Shown here piece after piece: positions 49,109-56,806 of a stretch of 64,000 nucleotides of DNA. A program made the translations under genes and the position numbers. The notes beneath the pieces are model-generated. The model worked only from the letters and a program-made list of their open reading frames with translations, did no database searches and was not told the origin of the DNA. The DNA comes from Actinoplanes cyaneus. Lineage in GTDB: Bacteria > Actinomycetota > Actinomycetes > Mycobacteriales > Micromonosporaceae. Each line of letters starts with the position of its first letter. The first letter of the stretch is position 1. Where the stretch lies: positions 32,525-96,524 of the forward strand of contig NZ_BOMH01000070.1 of NCBI RefSeq assembly GCF_016862095.1, read 5' to 3'.

Positions 49109-50962
49109 ATGCCGGAACGCGACGCCCAAGCGGGACACAGCGCACGCCTGCTCCGCGGTCTCCTGTGGGCGGGGGTGATCCTCGCTCCCGTGGCGGCCGC
49201 TGTCGTGCTGATCGGCGGCAGCCCCGGATCGGTCCGGTTCGCGGTGCTGCTGATCGCGGTCAGCGTCGTCCTGGTCGGCGCATCAGTGCTGATCCGCAGC
49301 GATCCCGTGCTGCTCAGGATGGATGTCGAGGATCGTGTCGCGGAAGAGGTCGACCGTCTCCGCAAGGAGTTGACGGCGGAGATCTCGGCGCACGCCGTCG
49401 ATGGCCAGGCCACGCCGGATCCGAGCCGGCCGCCGCTGCCGCCGCGCCGTCCCGGTGGCGGCCGCGCTCCGGTCGGGGCCGTCGCTGCGGCGCCCGGTGC
49501 CTACGGTCCGCAGTCGGGCCGGGGCGCTGAGCAAGGAGCCGAGTTCGGTTTCCCGCCGGAGGGTCAGTCGAACGGCTTCTTCGGCGACGAGTCCGGCTAC
49601 GAGGATCAGCAAGACTTCAACGGCCGGCCGGCGTACGAGGACGGGCAGCCCGCTTTCAACGGCCAGCCCGGTTTCCATGGCCAGCCCGGGTTCGACGACC
49701 AAGGCGGGTTCGACGGCCAGCCTGGGTTCGACGGTCAGGCCGGGTTCGACGATCAGGGTGGGTTCGAGAATCCGGCGACCTACGGGCCGGGGCCGAACGG
49801 TGACGGTTACGACGCCGAGCCCGTCTACGCCGATCAGCAGAACGACTACTACGACGAGTACGGGCAGCCGAGCGTCCCGGAACCGCCCCGCCCGGTCAAC
49901 GGCGGCCGTGCGGTTGTCGCCGGCAGCGCCCGCCCGATGTCGCCCGGAGGCCCGGCCGGTCGCGCTTCTGCTGCCGTACCCACCGGTTCCGCCTCGGTGG
50001 GCGCCGCCGCCGTCGCACCCCCGCAGACCGGCCCGCTGCCCCGCCAGCGCGGCGCCGCCTCGGTTCCCGCCCCGGCCGCCGGCGTGGCCCGCGCATCGGT
50101 CACGCCGCCCAGCCCCGGCGGCCCGATCCCCGTTCCGGCCGGCGGCCCCGTGCCGGTCCAGGGCGGTCCGCTGCCCGGCAAAGCCGGCGGTCCCGTGCCG
50201 GGCCCGCGTGGTGGCCCGATGAACGGCCCTGCCGGCGGTCCGATGCCTGGTCCCGGTGGTGTTCCGATGAACGGCCCGGCTGGTGGTGGCCCGATCAACG
50301 GCATGGCCGGTGGTGGCCCCATCAACGGCCAGGCCGGCGGTCCGGTGCCCGGCCCCGGTGGTGGACCGATGAACGGCCCGGCACGCGGTCCTGTGCCAGG
50401 CCCAGGTGGCCCGGTGGGCCCAAGCGTCCCGGTTGGCCCAGGTGGCCCCGGTGGTGGCGTCTACGGTGCCGGCGGACAACCCGGCCCCCGGGCCGCCGCC
50501 GCTGTCCGCCCCGCAGGCACCTACGGCCGCCCGGAGGCCCCGAACGGTTATGCCGAGGCCGGCGACGATTTCGGACCCGGCTACGGCGCGGGCCCGGCGA
50601 ACGCCACCGGTGCGCCCGGTGAGGACTTCGGCCCGGGTTACGGCGGCCCCGGCAACGGCTACGGTGCCGACGGATACGGCCCCGAGAACGGATACGGCCC
50701 CGACAACGGATACGGCCCGGAAAACGGTTACGGTCCCGGCAACGGCTACGACCCTCAGGACGGCTACGACCCTCAGGACGGCTACGGACCGGAGAACGGT
50801 TACGGACCGGACGGCAACTACGCCCCCGACCAGAACGGCGTCGACTCCGGGGATTACAAGGCTCGCCGCCACCGCCCGTCCGCGAACGACACGAACGTCG
50901 GCTCCCTCGCCGACTTCGCCAACCTGCCCGGTTACCGGGGGGACGCCCAGGGCAACTGGTGA
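49109..50962 (+). CDS. Membrane-anchored low-complexity repeat protein
   Basis: The 617-residue protein has two N-terminal membrane helices (LLWAGVILAPVAAAVVLIGG and FAVLLIAVSVVLVGASVLI) and a short coiled coil (VEDRVAEEVDRLRKELTAE). About 450 residues of low complexity follow. Three repeat zones stand out: GFDGQP/GFDDQG units (about 180-220), NGPAGGP/PGPGG units (about 355-440) and GYGPENGYGPDN units (about 515-570). It ends with a non-repetitive motif (NVGSLADFANLPGYRG). I recognise no named family. The tail is predicted to be intrinsically disordered and cytosolic if both helices form a hairpin. Confidence 0.8.
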   Translation: MPERDAQAGHSARLLRGLLWAGVILAPVAAAVVLIGGSPGSVRFAVLLIAVSVVLVGASVLIRSDPVLLRMDVEDRVAEEVDRLRKELTAEISAHAVDGQATPDPSRPPLPPRRPGGGRAPVGAVAAAPGAYGPQSGRGAEQGAEFGFPPEGQSNGFFGDESGYEDQQDFNGRPAYEDGQPAFNGQPGFHGQPGFDDQGGFDGQPGFDGQAGFDDQGGFENPATYGPGPNGDGYDAEPVYADQQNDYYDEYGQPSVPEPPRPVNGGRAVVAGSARPMSPGGPAGRASAAVPTGSASVGAAAVAPPQTGPLPRQRGAASVPAPAAGVARASVTPPSPGGPIPVPAGGPVPVQGGPLPGKAGGPVPGPRGGPMNGPAGGPMPGPGGVPMNGPAGGGPINGMAGGGPINGQAGGPVPGPGGGPMNGPARGPVPGPGGPVGPSVPVGPGGPGGGVYGAGGQPGPRAAAAVRPAGTYGRPEAPNGYAEAGDDFGPGYGAGPANATGAPGEDFGPGYGGPGNGYGADGYGPENGYGPDNGYGPENGYGPGNGYDPQDGYDPQDGYGPENGYGPDGNYAPDQNGVDSGDYKARRHRPSANDTNVGSLADFANLPGYRGDAQGNW

Positions 50963-50963
50963 C

Positions 50964-52118
50964 CTACTTGTCGATGTCTCCGACCACGAAGAACATCGAC
51001 CCCAGGATCGCGATCAGATCCGGCACCAGGCACCCGGGGATGAGCGTCGCCAGCGCCTGCACGTTGGCGTAGGAGGCGGTTCGCAGTTTGAGCCGCCACG
51101 GCGTCTTGTCCCCGCGCGACACCAGGTAGTACCCGTTGACCCCGAGCGGGTTCTCGGTCCACGCGTACGTGTGGCCCTCGGGCGCCTTGACGACCTTGGG
51201 CAGGCGCACGTTCACCGGTCCGCCGATCCGGTCCACCCGGTCCAGGCACTGGTCGACCAGATCGAGCGAGACCATCACCTGCTCCAGCAGCACCGCGAAG
51301 CGGGCGTGGCAGTCGCCGGCGGTGCGCGTCACCACTGGCACGTCCAGTTCGTCGTACGCCAGATAGGGCTCGTCGCGGCGGACGTCGAAGTCCAGACCGC
51401 TGGCCCTCGCGACCGGACCCGACGCCCCGAAGGCCGCGGCATCGGCCGCGGACAGGACACCGACGCCGACCGTCCGCGCCAGGAAGATGTCGTTCTTGTG
51501 GATGATCCGGTCCAGGTCGGGCATCCGCCGCCGGACCGCGGCGACCGCCTGCCGCGCCCGTTTCGTCCACCCGGCCGGGACCTCCTCCTTCAGCCCGCCG
51601 ACCCGGTTGAACATGTAGTGGATGCGTCCGCCGGAGACCTCCTCCATGACGGTCTGCAGCGTCTCCCGCTCGCGGAAGGCGTAGAACATCGGCGTGATCG
51701 CGCCGATCTCCAACGGGTAGGAGCCGAGGAACATCAGGTGGTTCAGCACCCGGTTCAGCTCGGCGAGCGCCATCCGCAGCCAGACCGCACGCTCCGGCAC
51801 CTCGATGCCCATCAGCCGCTCGACGGCGAGCACCACGCCCAGCTCGTTCGAGAACGCGGAGAGCCAGTCGTGCCGGTTCGCCAGCATGATGATCTGCCGG
51901 TAGTCCCGCACCTCGAACAGCTTCTCCGCGCCGCGGTGCATGTATCCCACGATCGGCTCGCAGGCGACGACCCGCTCGCCGTCCAGCGTCAGCTTCAGCC
52001 GCAGCACACCGTGCGTCGACGGATGCTGCGGCCCGATGTTGAGCACCATGTCGGCCGTCTCGAGCCCGGCCCCGGTCCCAACGGTCATCTCCCGCAGCGC
52101 ATCCGTCACATCAGGCAT
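50964..52118 (-). CDS. Orphan NuoD-like (complex I 49 kDa subunit family) protein
   Basis: NuoD/NDUFS2 helps form the quinone site of complex I. This 384-residue homologue has NIGPQHPSTHGVLRL, YMHRGAEKLFE, NRHDWLSAFSNELG, LNRVLNHLMFLGSYPLEIGA and SMFFVVGDIDK, so it is full length. No other complex I gene lies nearby, so it is an extra copy outside a nuo operon. I chose the ATG at 52118 (MPDVTDALREM); the longer frame from 52202 has an unrelated basic extension. The methyltransferase gene upstream belongs to the family that in mitochondria methylates this very subunit. Confidence 0.9.
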   Translation of the reverse strand: MPDVTDALREMTVGTGAGLETADMVLNIGPQHPSTHGVLRLKLTLDGERVVACEPIVGYMHRGAEKLFEVRDYRQIIMLANRHDWLSAFSNELGVVLAVERLMGIEVPERAVWLRMALAELNRVLNHLMFLGSYPLEIGAITPMFYAFRERETLQTVMEEVSGGRIHYMFNRVGGLKEEVPAGWTKRARQAVAAVRRRMPDLDRIIHKNDIFLARTVGVGVLSAADAAAFGASGPVARASGLDFDVRRDEPYLAYDELDVPVVTRTAGDCHARFAVLLEQVMVSLDLVDQCLDRVDRIGGPVNVRLPKVVKAPEGHTYAWTENPLGVNGYYLVSRGDKTPWRLKLRTASYANVQALATLIPGCLVPDLIAILGSMFFVVGDIDK

Positions 52119-52208
52119 CGTGCCACGCCTGCCTCCCCGGAGTCCGGGCCGACTTTCCCACCCGATCAAAACCCTCTTCCCGTACGTCGTGAAGCGCCCC
52201 ACCCGCCC

Positions 52209-53183
52209 TCATGTGAGCGGCAGATCGATGCCGATCGGGTGCCAGAGCCACCAGTGCGCCCCGAGCCCGGTGGCCGAGGTCAGCTCAGCCGCCTCCCCGG
52301 CCCCGGACAGGGCCCGCAGATAAGCCGCCGGATCACTCCCGGCGAGCGACAGTGACGGCCGGGCCCCGCTCACCCCGAGGGCCCGCAGAGCGTCCCGCTG
52401 CCGGACCAGCTCGCCGGGAACCCCGGTGGCGAGGGCGGCCGAGTCCACGGCGACGTGCGCGGTCACGTCGCAGCTCCCGTCCGGCACGGGCGGCACCTGT
52501 CGCCCCGCACGGAACCCGGCCAACGTCCCCAGCGGCGGCCTCTCGTCCTTGCGGTGCCCGTAGTCGACACAGAGCGCGGCCCCGAGCCGCACCCGGTCGA
52601 CCGCATCGGCCCACGCCGCGTCCCGTGCGGCCCCGATCTCGACGCGCCCCGGGCCCGGCCACCACCGGGCCGCCCAGAAGACCTCCGCCGGATCGGCCGG
52701 GCCGCCGATCGTCTCGACGCCGGTGTGCCGGTCCACCAGGACTTTCCGCAGCCGCCCGCCCGCATCGGTCTCCACCACGTCGAGCGGCACGTTGTCCAGC
52801 CACTCGGTGGCGACCAGTAGCCCGGTCACCTCCTCCGGCACGTCGCGCCGCCAGTGGATCCGCCCGTCGAGCCCGGTCGGCCGGGGCGCCATCTCCACGC
52901 CCACCGGCCGCACGCGTGCGACCAGGTCGGCGGGCAGCATCAGGCAGAGTGCGGTGAGCAGCTCGCCCCGCCCGGCGCCCACGTCGACCAGGTCGAACCG
53001 CTCGGGCCGGCCCAGCGCCGCGTCCACCCGCTCGACCACCTGGGCCAGCGCCCGGGCGAACAGCGGCGAGGCGTGCACGCTGGTCCGGAAGTGATCACCC
53101 GGGCCGTCGGCGGGCCGCACGAAGAACCCGCCGGCCCCATAGAGAGCCGACTGCGTGGCCAGCCGCCACCCGATCCCCGTCAC
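52209..53183 (-). CDS. MidA/NDUFAF7-like SAM-dependent methyltransferase
   Basis: The 324-residue protein starts with a GGFFVRP...GDHFRTSVHASPLF segment and has the SAM-binding motif DLVDVGAGRGELLTAL, then VATEWLDNVPLDV and CVDYGHRKDE. These are features of the DUF185/MidA family, whose human member NDUFAF7 dimethylates an arginine in NDUFS2. Directly downstream on the same strand lies an orphan NuoD, the bacterial NDUFS2 homologue. Methylation of that partner is therefore a reasonable inference. The GTG at 53183 is chosen as the first in-frame start. Confidence 0.85.
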   Translation of the reverse strand: MTGIGWRLATQSALYGAGGFFVRPADGPGDHFRTSVHASPLFARALAQVVERVDAALGRPERFDLVDVGAGRGELLTALCLMLPADLVARVRPVGVEMAPRPTGLDGRIHWRRDVPEEVTGLLVATEWLDNVPLDVVETDAGGRLRKVLVDRHTGVETIGGPADPAEVFWAARWWPGPGRVEIGAARDAAWADAVDRVRLGAALCVDYGHRKDERPPLGTLAGFRAGRQVPPVPDGSCDVTAHVAVDSAALATGVPGELVRQRDALRALGVSGARPSLSLAGSDPAAYLRALSGAGEAAELTSATGLGAHWWLWHPIGIDLPLT

Positions 53184-53235
53184 GCCGCGACCTTAACCAT
53201 TCCGGCGCCCGCGGCGCTCGCGCCGGCGGATGCCC

Positions 53236-53261
53236 TGTGGACAACCCGCGGCTGTGGAAAA
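53236..53261. promoter_or_regulatory. Pair of DnaA-box-like sequences
   Basis: TGTGGACAA (53236-53244, the reverse of TTGTCCACA) and TGTGGAAAA (53253-53261, the reverse of TTTTCCACA) lie in the same orientation, 17 bp apart, in a 296 bp divergent gap. The rest of the gap must hold the promoters of the MidA-like and DUF2520 genes; I could not place them. Confidence 0.45.
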
Positions 53262-53479
53262 CCTCAGGGCCCGGCGCTCCAGGGGGTAGGTATTGCGGAG
53301 ACGGAAGGCGGCCGGCGGGAGGAGGAGGCTCGTGGCGACGTTCCGGCTCAGCGAACCGTGGGAGCGGCCGAACGGGGTAGGAACCCGGCGGTGCGGTTGT
53401 TCACACGTGGTTGCTACCGGCGTGTTACGGCGGCGCATACTGGCGCTCGACCGGTACCCCGATCGTGAGGACTGGATCC

Positions 53480-54337
53480 ATGAGGACATTGACTGTCGGC
53501 GTGGTCGGCGCCGGCCGGGTGGGCGCGGTGCTGGGCGCTGCGCTGAGTGCTGCCGGGCACCGGGTGGTGGCCGCCGCGGCTGTCTCCGGGGCGTCACGGG
53601 AGCGGGCGGCCCGGCTGTTGCCGCAGGCCGCGGTGCTCCCCGCCGACGAGGTGGCCCGCGCTGCGACCGATCTGTTGCTGATCGCCGTTCCGGATGACGC
53701 TCTGCGCGGTGTGGTCGCCGGTCTGCACAGCACCGGCGCGCTCCGGGCGGATCAGGTTGTTGCTCACACCTCCGGTGCTCACGGGCTGGACGTTTTCGGC
53801 GATGTGAACGGCATGGCCCTGCACCCCGCGATGACGTTCACCGGCGCGGAATCCGATCTCGCCCGGCTGCCCGGCATCGCGTGGGGCGTGACGACCCGCG
53901 ATCGCGCGTTCGCCACGCGGCTGGTCGCCGATCTGGGCGGGGTGCCGGAGTGGATCGCCGAGCAGGCCCGCCCGGTCTATCACGCGGCGCTGGCGCACGG
54001 CGCGAACCATCTGGTCACGCTCGTCAACGAGGCCGCCGACACGCTGCGTGCGGCCGGGGTCGGTGAGCCCGCCCGGGTGTTGACGCCGCTGCTGACCGCG
54101 GCGCTGGACAACGCGCTGCGGATGGGGGACGCCGCGCTGACCGGGCCGGTCTCCCGGGGCGACGCCGGCACGGTCGCGAAGCATCTGGACCGGTTGCCCG
54201 CCGAGGCCGTACCGGCGTATCTGGCTCTTGCCCGGCGGACGGCGGACCGTGCCCTCGCGGCCGGAAGACTGCGCCCGCAGGATGCCGCGGCTCTGCTGGA
54301 GATTCTGTACCGAGCCGAGGTCGGGAGCCCCGCGTGA
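53480..54337 (+). CDS. Rossmann-fold DUF2520-type oxidoreductase, adjacent to panC
   Basis: The 285-residue protein has an N-terminal NAD(P)-binding fold (TVGVVGAGRVGAVLGAAL), the segment LLLIAVPDDAL, then VVAHTSGAHGLDVF and ALHPAMTFTG. An all-helical C-terminal domain follows, as in DUF2520 proteins of the 6-phosphogluconate-dehydrogenase-like superfamily. The ATG at 53480 follows GTGAGGA. It lies 55 bp upstream of panC, as in mycobacteria. Ketopantoate reductases belong to the same superfamily, so a role in pantoate supply is possible but unproven. Confidence 0.85.
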   Translation: MRTLTVGVVGAGRVGAVLGAALSAAGHRVVAAAAVSGASRERAARLLPQAAVLPADEVARAATDLLLIAVPDDALRGVVAGLHSTGALRADQVVAHTSGAHGLDVFGDVNGMALHPAMTFTGAESDLARLPGIAWGVTTRDRAFATRLVADLGGVPEWIAEQARPVYHAALAHGANHLVTLVNEAADTLRAAGVGEPARVLTPLLTAALDNALRMGDAALTGPVSRGDAGTVAKHLDRLPAEAVPAYLALARRTADRALAAGRLRPQDAAALLEILYRAEVGSPA

Positions 54338-54392
54338 CCGACTGCACCGCAGCGAAGCAAGGGCCAGGAGGGCACGCAATGGGAGGCACAGC

Positions 54393-55226
54393 GTGACCGA
54401 AGTGGTGCATACCCGCGACGAGTTGGCCGCGGCGCTGTCAAAAGCGGACAACGAGATCGCCGTCGTGATGACGATGGGCGCGCTGCACGAGGGGCACCGG
54501 CAGCTGATCCGGGTTGCCCGCGAGCGGTCGGACTTCGTCGTCGTGACGATCTTCGTGAACCCGTTGCAGTTCGGCCCGAACGAGGACTTCGAGAAGTACC
54601 CGCGGACTCTGGAGCAGGATCTCGAGGCGTGCCGGGCCGAGGGCGCCGCGGTGGTCTTCGCGCCGGGGCGGGACGACGTCTATCCCGGTGGCGCGCCGTC
54701 GATCACGATGAATCCGGGGCCGCTCGGCGCGATCCTGGAGGGCGCGAGCCGTCCGGGTCACTTCTCCGGCATGCTCACCGTGGTCGAGAAGTTGTTGCGG
54801 CTCACGCGCGCCGATGTCGCGTTCTTCGGCGAGAAGGACTTCCAGCAGCTGGCGCTGATCCGCCGGATGGCCGTGGATCTGGAACTCGGCGTGGAGATCA
54901 TCGGCGTGCCGACCGTACGGGAAATCGATGGTCTTGCTCTGTCGAGTCGTAATCGGTACCTTTCGGCGGACGAGCGGATCTCGGCGCTGGCGCTGTCCCG
55001 TGCCTTGCGGGAGGGTGCCGCGCAGCACGACCCGGCTGCGGTTCTCGCCGCTGCCGGCAAGGTTCTGGCCGAGGAGCCGGGCGTGCGACTCGACTACCTC
55101 GAAGTGACCGGCGCCGACCTCGGTGACGTGCCGGTCGAAGGACCCGCTCGCCTGCTCGTGGCCGCCAGAGTCGGCGCCACGCGTCTGATCGACAACGTGC
55201 CGATCGTTCTCCGGAAGGAAGCTTGA
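54393..55226 (+). CDS. panC: Pantothenate synthetase
   Basis: PanC joins pantoate and beta-alanine with ATP to make pantothenate. The 277-residue protein has the family motifs VMTMGALHEGHRQLI, TIFVNPLQFGPNEDFEKYPR, FFGEKDFQQLALIRRM and SSRNRYLSADER. The GTG at 54393 follows GGGAGG by 6 nt; the frame from 54228 runs back into the DUF2520 gene and is a shadow there. Its stop overlaps the panD start (TGATG), so the two enzymes are made together. Confidence 0.96.
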   Translation: MTEVVHTRDELAAALSKADNEIAVVMTMGALHEGHRQLIRVARERSDFVVVTIFVNPLQFGPNEDFEKYPRTLEQDLEACRAEGAAVVFAPGRDDVYPGGAPSITMNPGPLGAILEGASRPGHFSGMLTVVEKLLRLTRADVAFFGEKDFQQLALIRRMAVDLELGVEIIGVPTVREIDGLALSSRNRYLSADERISALALSRALREGAAQHDPAAVLAAAGKVLAEEPGVRLDYLEVTGADLGDVPVEGPARLLVAARVGATRLIDNVPIVLRKEA

Positions 55227-55654
55227 TGCTGCGCACCATGCTGAAGTCGAAGATCCACCGGGCCACCGTGACGCAGGCCGACCTGCACTACGTCGGTTCG
55301 GTGACCGTCGACCTCGACCTGATGGAGGCGGCCGATCTGCTGGCCGGGGAACTGGTGGCGATCGTCGACGTGACCAACGGCGCGCGCCTGGAGACCTACG
55401 TGATCCCGGGTGAGCGGGGCAGCGGCGTGATCGGCATCAACGGCGCCGCCGCGCACCTGGTTCACCCCGGTGACCTGGTCATCCTGATCTCTTACGGACA
55501 GATGGACGACGCCGAGGCGCGCGCCTACGAGCCGCGCGTCGTGCACGTGAACGCCGACAACAAGGTCATCGAGCTGGGCGCCGACCCGGCCGAGGCTGTT
55601 CCCGGCATGGTCGGCGACCTGGTCAGGGGAGATCTGACGCTCTCCACCCGCTGA
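55226..55654 (+). CDS. panD: Aspartate 1-decarboxylase
   Basis: PanD makes beta-alanine from aspartate for pantothenate synthesis. The 142-residue proenzyme has the self-cleavage site between G24 and S25 in LHYVGSVTVD, which yields the pyruvoyl group, plus the conserved MLKSKIHRATVTQADL start and GAAAHLVHPGDLVILISYGQ. The ATG at 55226 follows GGAAG; a TTG one codon earlier is also in frame. It overlaps panC by one base. Confidence 0.96.
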   Translation: MLRTMLKSKIHRATVTQADLHYVGSVTVDLDLMEAADLLAGELVAIVDVTNGARLETYVIPGERGSGVIGINGAAAHLVHPGDLVILISYGQMDDAEARAYEPRVVHVNADNKVIELGADPAEAVPGMVGDLVRGDLTLSTR

Positions 55655-55745
55655 GAGGCTGACTTTCCCGAACGCCGCCGATGAACCGCGCCGATCACCA
55701 TATGATCGATAAATCGGACATCGGTGGCGTGCGGGAGGGTCCTTC

Positions 55746-56744
55746 ATGCGAAACTGGCGGGCCCGATTCAAGGACCAAGGCTTGCGCGTACGCGACCGAG
55801 CCGCCCGTCTTCGTGAACGGCACGTCCGCTCCGGCCCCTGGCTGGGCTTCGACCTGGCCGCCACGCTCGGCGTGCTGCTGCTGGTCGCGGCCGGGTGCGG
55901 CAACCCCGGCCAGATCGACGGCGACCTGACCAACGACTGGACGGCGATGGCCCCGGCGACCGGCTTCGAACCGCTCGCCGAGACGTGCCACCTCGCCAAC
56001 TTCGCCGCAGCCGGCCCGCGCGCGACCTACGAGGAGGTCGACTGCACGGTCCGGCATCGCACCGAGACGGTCTTCGTCGGCGCCTACACCGGGACGGCCG
56101 CGGATGCCGAGCAGCCGCCGCCGGAGACCTCCGCCGGGGCCCGCGCCGCCTACGCCACCTGCGATCAGAAGACCAGCGCGTACGTGGGTGGGCCGTGGCG
56201 CACCGCCCGGCTGTGGATCGGCGTGACGCACCCGTCGCCGGCCGCCTGGACGGGCGGCGCCCGCTGGTTCCGCTGCGAGGTCCTCGAGCTCGACTCGATC
56301 GAGGACAACGGCGCGCTCGTCGAGCGGCAGGGCAGCCTGCGTGGCGTCCTGACGGCCGGCTCCGACCTGGAGCTCACCTGCTACGCGATCAAGCTCGGCC
56401 CGGGCGGCGCGATCGACACGATGCCACCGGCGGGATGCGGCGAGAAGCACAACGCCGAGTTCGCCGGGGTGTGGGACGCGCCGGCCGACGCGTCGTACCC
56501 GAAGGGCGACACCGCCTGGGAGGAGTTCCACGACGGGTGCCGGACGGTGGTCGCCCGGTACACCGGCGTGCCCGACGACAAGAACCTGGAATTCCGTACC
56601 GGCGTGGTCTCCCTGCCCGGCAACGCCGACGTCTGGTCGCAGGGTGACCGCGGCGTGCGCTGCTACCTATGGCTGGACGGCGCCGAGCTGACCACCTCGC
56701 TGAGAGGCAAGGGAATCACGGCACTGCCCGTCCAGTACAAGTAA
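55746..56744 (+). CDS. Septum-formation-family lipoprotein-like protein
   Basis: The 332-residue protein has a long basic N-terminus of about 32 residues, a hydrophobic segment ending in a lipobox-like LLLVAAGC, and an external domain with about eight further cysteines. Two related halves are suggested by repeated phrases (EEVDCTVRHRTETVFVGAYTG and AGCGEKHNAEFAGVW). Such cysteine-rich halves with an H-x-x-E/F-V-G pattern occur in the actinobacterial septum formation family, to which I assign it with moderate confidence. The n-region is much longer than in normal lipoproteins. It lies between panD and nadB. Confidence 0.7.
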   Translation: MRNWRARFKDQGLRVRDRAARLRERHVRSGPWLGFDLAATLGVLLLVAAGCGNPGQIDGDLTNDWTAMAPATGFEPLAETCHLANFAAAGPRATYEEVDCTVRHRTETVFVGAYTGTAADAEQPPPETSAGARAAYATCDQKTSAYVGGPWRTARLWIGVTHPSPAAWTGGARWFRCEVLELDSIEDNGALVERQGSLRGVLTAGSDLELTCYAIKLGPGGAIDTMPPAGCGEKHNAEFAGVWDAPADASYPKGDTAWEEFHDGCRTVVARYTGVPDDKNLEFRTGVVSLPGNADVWSQGDRGVRCYLWLDGAELTTSLRGKGITALPVQYK

Positions 56745-56793
56745 CGGTGACCACTGATGGTGCCCCCGCCGTGACGGGTGCGCGCGAGCGGAG

Positions 56794-56799
56794 TGTACT
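56794..56799 (+). promoter_or_regulatory. Candidate -10 element of nadB
   Basis: TGTACT lies 7 nt before the ATG at 56807, with no ribosome binding site. Only moderately like a consensus -10. Confidence 0.3.
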
Positions 56800-56806
56800 G
56801 ACACAC

